NCBI GenBank assembly: GCA_904063045.1 | Contig: CAJFCJ010000085.1 | Location: 1-47,885 of the forward strand | DNA from: Dimorphilus gyrociliatus | Lineage: Eukaryota; Annelida; Polychaeta; Dinophilidae | DNA length: 47,885 bases | Direction of reading: 5' to 3' | Shown here: positions 43,367-47,885 of the stretch, piece after piece | Layout: each line of letters starts with the position of its first letter | Numbering within the stretch: position 1 is the stretch's first letter | Made by a program: the position numbers and the translations under genes | The notes under the pieces: model-generated | The model's database searches: none | What the model was told of the DNA's origin: nothing | The model's input: the letters and a program-made list of their open reading frames with translations, nothing else

Positions 43367-46300
43367 ATGATGTCAATTCATATAGACATCATTTTCTGTT
43401 TAATGCTTGGATTTAATTTGTCATCTTGGCAATCAGAATTTTATAAATTGCAAAATTTAAGACTAAATCAAAATTTTGAAGAAGGATTGCTGATTTACTG
43501 CAATGAAAAACACATCCCTTATGGAGTTGTTTACAAAGAATTGACTATTGAAGAAAGTAATGTATTATGTAAAGAAATGGATTATGATTCGTTACATTCG
43601 AATACTTTTCCTTGTTCTATGAAAACTATTGGAAATTGTTCAACAAAAAACTTGGTAAAAGAAGAATACTCTTTTAGGAAATGGTTTCAAATGTATAAAA
43701 AAAATATTTGAATATTTCAATTATTTTTAAATCCAAATGTTTTTTGTTTTCTTTTTAGTACAAAGTTGAGAAACAATAAAAAGCAGCATGGGCTTTGTTT
43801 GAAATGTTTTAAAAAATTTAGCAAATGTTCATAATCTTTCTTTTCTCTTCTGCTTTAATTCAAATTCAATTTTTTTATTCTTTGTTTATTTTTTTGTTTT
43901 TAAATCAGACACTTTTGCTGTTAGAGAAAAAACTGATGAATATTTTGTCTATTACAAAGAATCAAGAGAAAAATTTTATCAGGCATATGGAGAAATTAAA
44001 AGAAAGGGTAGTTTATGTAGAAGAACTGAATTCTATTCAGAGAAATCTGTTTTAAAGAAATTAAACATATCAAGAAAATTCAAAGTTTTTGTCTACTTTC
44101 GAAGTTATAGGACAATTGTAGAATATAAAACAATCTTGAGCTTAAATTTTACCTGTACATATAAACTTATGAAAGGTATGTTGATACTGTTTTTTTGGGT
44201 TGGATTTCTCAGAATTTTTCACATTTTAGAATTAATTCATGAAAAAATTGGAGGTAATGAACAAAGAACATTTTCTTACAAAGCAATGTATACATTAAAC
44301 ATTGGTTATTATTACTTTTCTAAAACCCATGGTGTTCAACCTCCACTATTTAAACAAATCATTTCATCAAATCATTTTTGTCAAATAAATTTTAAAACTA
44401 AATCAAAGAAAGAGAAATCTTATTGTTACATACAGACCATTGAGTTTAAAATTAAGGTTAGTTAAAATCACTTAGCTTTCAGGATCCCCACATTTTTATT
44501 TTTTCACATTTTCAGAAAGACTCAAACCTGTTTGCTTGTGATTTTGTAAAAGGAATGTTGGAAAACTGTTCTATTGAATCCAATCTTAACACAACCACTA
44601 AAAAATTTCATATAATTAAGTTATACAAATTTGCGAGCAATAATAAAGGTAAATTGAGAGATTACATCTTTTTTTTATCAAATTATCCCAATACTATTGC
44701 ATTTCAAAATAATTGAATCTTGAATTACCTATTACTGAATGTTCATTTTAACTGCTTTAACATAGAAATTTCTTTTGGAATACTGAGTAAACAGGTCATT
44801 CTATTCAGCACGCAACATCATTTTCTAAACTATATACCAGGAATATTTATACTGATTAAAGACGGAAAAATGAACATGTTACCAGTAGCTAATAGACATG
44901 AATATAAAATTATTTGTACCAGTTTTGGATATCAAAATTTCATTATTGATAGAAAAAGTTTCAATGAAAAAGTAATGAGACCAGGTCCATATTCATTGCA
45001 TTGCACCAAGAATGCTACAAACTTGAATGATTGTAGCATTTCAAAACAGCAGATCTTTCAGTAAGGCTTTTTGTTTTTGCACATGTGCCTTTGTGTTTTT
45101 TTATAATGAAAAAACAAAATTTTCAGTTTACCATTTGCTATATATTTGAATTGTACAAATAGTTTTAAAGGTGAAAAAAAGTTATTCCTTTTGTTTTAAA
45201 TGTGAAAAAAATGAGTTTTTCATCTATGGCAGACAGCTATCATAGAGAATGCTTTGGAAAAACAGCTTCATTCTATTATGATAACATTTGCTATTCTTTT
45301 TATAAACATAACAAAACTTTAACAGTTGATGAAATGAGAGAAAATTGTGAAAAAATGAATTCAATTTTAGCTGATTTTGGTTCAGCTAATCTTCAAGAAT
45401 TGTTATTTTTTTTGCAAATTAATGCTCTTTTAATTCTTAAAGAGAAAACTTCTATTCCTATGGAATATCCACTTTATGTTTGTGAGTAGAAAAAAACAAT
45501 AAACTTGATGTTGATACAGATTTTTGAGCAAATAACTTTTCAACAAAATCTTGAGGTCAACTGTTGCCAACATCTGCTAAAATATGGGATTAGGGGGGAA
45601 AACGTCCTGAAAGGGTTAAATTTGGGGTTAGGTTATGGGCTTTTTTAGGGTTAGGGTAATTGAAATCCACTGAAGGTTAAGAGGATTATAGTGCAAAGAA
45701 GTAATTTGCCTAGGGTTTAGGGTTCAAACTAAAAAAATTAGCATGTTTTCTCCCACACCCCTAAAATATCTTTCAAGTAACCCTAAAATATGTTTTTGTT
45801 TAAAAATTAGCTTTAAAGCAAAAGGTATTTCATAGTCAAACTGTCTATGTTACACCAACAAATATACCTTTTTCACTCTATCCAACAAAGCTGACAAATT
45901 TCCATCATGAAGTATGAATACAAAAAAAAAAATTTTTTTAAACTCAGTAATTGTCTGCCATTTTGTTAATGTACTATTTTTTTTTAACTTTAGTCACTAT
46001 GTCAGATACTTGATTCAAAAAATTGTCGAAATTGTGGAAAACAATACAAAGCTTGTGTTGCTGAAAGTCATAGTAGATTAACAAGACATTTAAAGGAATA
46101 TCAAGATTATGAAGGCAACTGTTTAATATTTAGACCAGTAAGTTGTTTTTTATACTTAAAGATGTGTATCAACATTCATTGTCATCTATTGATTTTTAAC
46201 TAGACATTTCGTTCGGATGAGTCTTCTCATGGTAAAACATTTCTAAATTCTTGGTTTAATATTTATTTGAAGTTTGTTTTTTTTTTTAGTCATTTTAGAC

Positions 46301-47885
46301 TGGTTAATCTATAAGATAGAATGCCAAAAAATTCTGGCAAATTATTCAATTTGTCAACAGGAAATGATGACCAAGAAGATAAGTAATATTTACATGTCTT
46401 CAATCATATTTGCATGATTTTGCTAATATTTTTTTTCTTCAAATATTTTTGAGCAAAAAAACTCATTCAAAAATTTAACCAGGAACATTTAATGTTTACA
46501 TTACTAACATTTCACAATCAAAGTTTTGTTCCATTAAATGCCTTTAGATGCAATATAAGCAAAATTTATATCAATATTGTATATGTTTGTGATGGAGAGA
46601 TTGATTGTCCAAATGGTGAAGATGAAATATCATGTGAAAATACAAATGAGCTCTTCCATTGTGATTCCCAAGGAAATTTAAGCATTAGTTATACATTAGT
46701 TTGTGATTCATTTGAGGATTGCCCAAATGGATTTGATGAAATGAATTGCAGTAAGCATTTTGTAATAAATTGACACTTAATAAATCCAGAATTCTAAAAT
46801 AGGAAAAAGAGAATGCAACTTGACACGCAATGAGTAATGTAGATTTTCTTTTTTTTCAACATTTTTTTATTAATATTAGTTATTAAAATTTGAAAAAAAT
46901 AAAGGGTACAATGCAAAAATGGTCAATGTGTAAAAGGGGAATTTGTTTGTAATAATGAAAGAAATTGTTTTGATTCATCAGATGAAATTTGTGGCAATTC
47001 AAGTGCTATCGATTACTCTTTCATTAATAATTGTAACGAAAATCACCAATTTTTTTGTCCCCATAAATGTATTCCTAGATATAAAGTCTGCGATTATCAT
47101 CAAGACTGTCAAAAATCAGGAGATGAATCATTTATGCTTTGCCAATACTTACGAGACATACTTCATTCCAAGTGTAGACTCTCCTATAATTTCAAGGGAG
47201 AAGTGATAACCAGACTTCAGTATCCAGAGTTGAATTTACAAAATTGTGCAGAGGCAAAATGTAAATTAGGCCAATTTTTATGCCCAAAATTTAGGTTCTG
47301 TATAGACATTGAACTTTTGTGTGATGGTATCAATCATTGTTTCCACAATGAAGATGAAACATTTTGTGATGACACTTCAATTATCCTCCAAGGAATGTTT
47401 AAATGCAGAAATGAGAAAAAATTTATCATAATAACAGGAGTTTGTGATGAAATTGTCAATTGTCATAGTGGAAGTGATGAACTTTTCTGCCAAACAACAA
47501 TCTTGCCAAACTACGAGTTATGTGAAAGAATTTCACTGTATGAACTTCACTGCATACAAGAGAATAACAGAAAGAAAACAAATTTTCGATTTCTAGTATT
47601 CAATGATCAACTGAAAAAATTGAAAATTTCTGGTCATATATTTGTAAGGAGTGAAAAAGATGAGGTTTTAATACAAATGAAATGTCTGACAAATAACAAA
47701 CAATGATATATATTTAATCAATGATTTAAAAATATTCCCTAATCTTATCCATCTACAAATTTCATCCACTAGGTTTAAGATATCAGAGTTTAGCAACAAT
47801 ACTAAAACCAGTCTATTTTTGCTGCAACACCTTGACCTTTCAAATAATAATTTGGAAAATCTTATAATTATAAAGCATATAATTT
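43367..47885 (+). CDS. GRL101/RXFP-like receptor, gene C (partial; runs off window)
   Basis: Third paralogue, opposite strand. Exons: 43367-43683, 43759-43826, 43909-44175, 44230-44456, 44516-44648, 44766-45060, 45127-45170, 45233-about 45477, 46483-46750 and 46905 to the window end. Signal peptide MMSIHIDIIFCLMLGF. SRCR-like LCKEMDYDSLHSN and CTSFGYQNF. Lectin-like CYSFYKHNKTLTVDEM. Two LDLa repeats share one exon (CDGEIDCPNGEDEISC). The other four lie in one unbroken exon with the first LRRs, where genes A and B have introns. A one-base shift near 47689 breaks the LRR frame: KCL continues as QITNNDIYLINDLKIFPNL in the next frame. The 7TM part is outside the window. It may be a pseudogene or hold a sequencing error; the join into the LDLa 3 exon is also uncertain. 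Confidence 0.75.
45560..45735. repeat. Tel-like, MITE-like insertion in gene C intron
   Basis: ggggggaaaacgtcctgaaa, then ggggttaggttatggg and ttagggttagggtaattg, then tagggtttagggttc. Resembles the worn inside and end of the MITE family. It lies in the long intron between the lectin-like and first LDLa exons of gene C, the same intron in which gene A carries its MITE. Confidence 0.5.
45994..46382 (+). CDS. BED-type zinc-finger gene fragment nested in gene C intron
   Basis: Three exons with matching phases: 45994-46137, 46204-46231 and 46290-46382. The first encodes a BED-like finger, NCRNCGKQYKACVAESHSRL followed by TRHLKEY. C-x2-C and one His are present, while the last ligand is unclear. 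The rest (ILDWLIYKIECQKILANYS) has no known motif. BED fingers are typical of hAT transposons and their domesticated derivatives. No transposase core is seen. It is either a fragment of a hAT element in the intron or an unusual extra exon set. Confidence 0.45.

Noticed and set aside
1-47885. tRNA, rRNA or CRISPR-like features
   Set aside because: No cloverleaf, rRNA core or regularly spaced repeat array was seen; the only spaced array (39419-39545) is transposon ends.

Overview
The window is AT-rich nuclear DNA (low GC by eye) from a metazoan. Genes are split by short introns, mostly 50-90 bases, with GT-AG ends. The encoded domains are animal ones: LDL-receptor class A (LDLa), leucine-rich repeats (LRR), rhodopsin-like 7TM, SRCR-like, C-type-lectin-like, TSP1, Ig, chitin-binding peritrophin, and F5/8C-like folds. 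TTAGGG-type repeats are scattered through it, as expected for an animal telomere repeat. I cannot name the species. The receptors resemble the invertebrate GRL101/RXFP (type C LGR) group.

The main content is a family of very large GRL101-like receptors. Gene A (5718-12600, minus) and gene B (23460-29697, minus) can be read exon by exon. Gene C (43367 to the window end, plus) runs off the edge. Two decayed relatives lie at 13760-14863 and about 34400-34800. Each full gene encodes a signal peptide, a divergent cysteine-rich ectodomain with SRCR-like blocks, a C-type-lectin-like module, six LDLa repeats, LRRs and a 7TM domain. Genes A and B then continue past TM7 into three exons encoding a kinase-like tail without the HRD and DFG residues. 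The three exons match in phase, and two match exactly in length (44 and 209 bases). This 7TM-pseudokinase fusion is the most unusual thing in the window.

The rest is mobile DNA plus smaller genes. Two MULE-type transposase copies (169-2097 and 39790-40935, both minus and both damaged) sit beside the end motif acagaaaacrtccacaa. The same ends bound a family of MITEs that carry TTAGGG-like cores (9786-9955, 17549-17690 and others), and form a tandem array at 39419-39545. A promoter/leader cassette (TATA box, TCAGTTCAG-like start region, leader ORF) occurs upstream of MULE copy 1, as two inverted arms around a dead receptor fragment (12791-15592), and as a remnant near 31 kb. One arm points straight into gene A.

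Other genes are: a secreted LamG-like lectin (16062-16973, minus); an intronless bacterial-looking NAD(P)-binding oxidoreductase (18991-19650, plus); a protein of nearly 12 tandem 57-residue LRR-like repeats (20984-23002, plus); a discoidin-like secreted protein (31623-33591, minus); a peritrophin/TSP1/Ig membrane protein with in-frame stops (34978-36678, plus); a GNAT acetyltransferase (36722-37647, minus); a broken LRR-like gene (41231-41936, plus); and a BED-finger gene inside an intron of gene C. A 965-base fold-back element lies at 38193-39157. Exon limits were placed by eye from GT/AG sites, reading phase and comparison among the paralogues.
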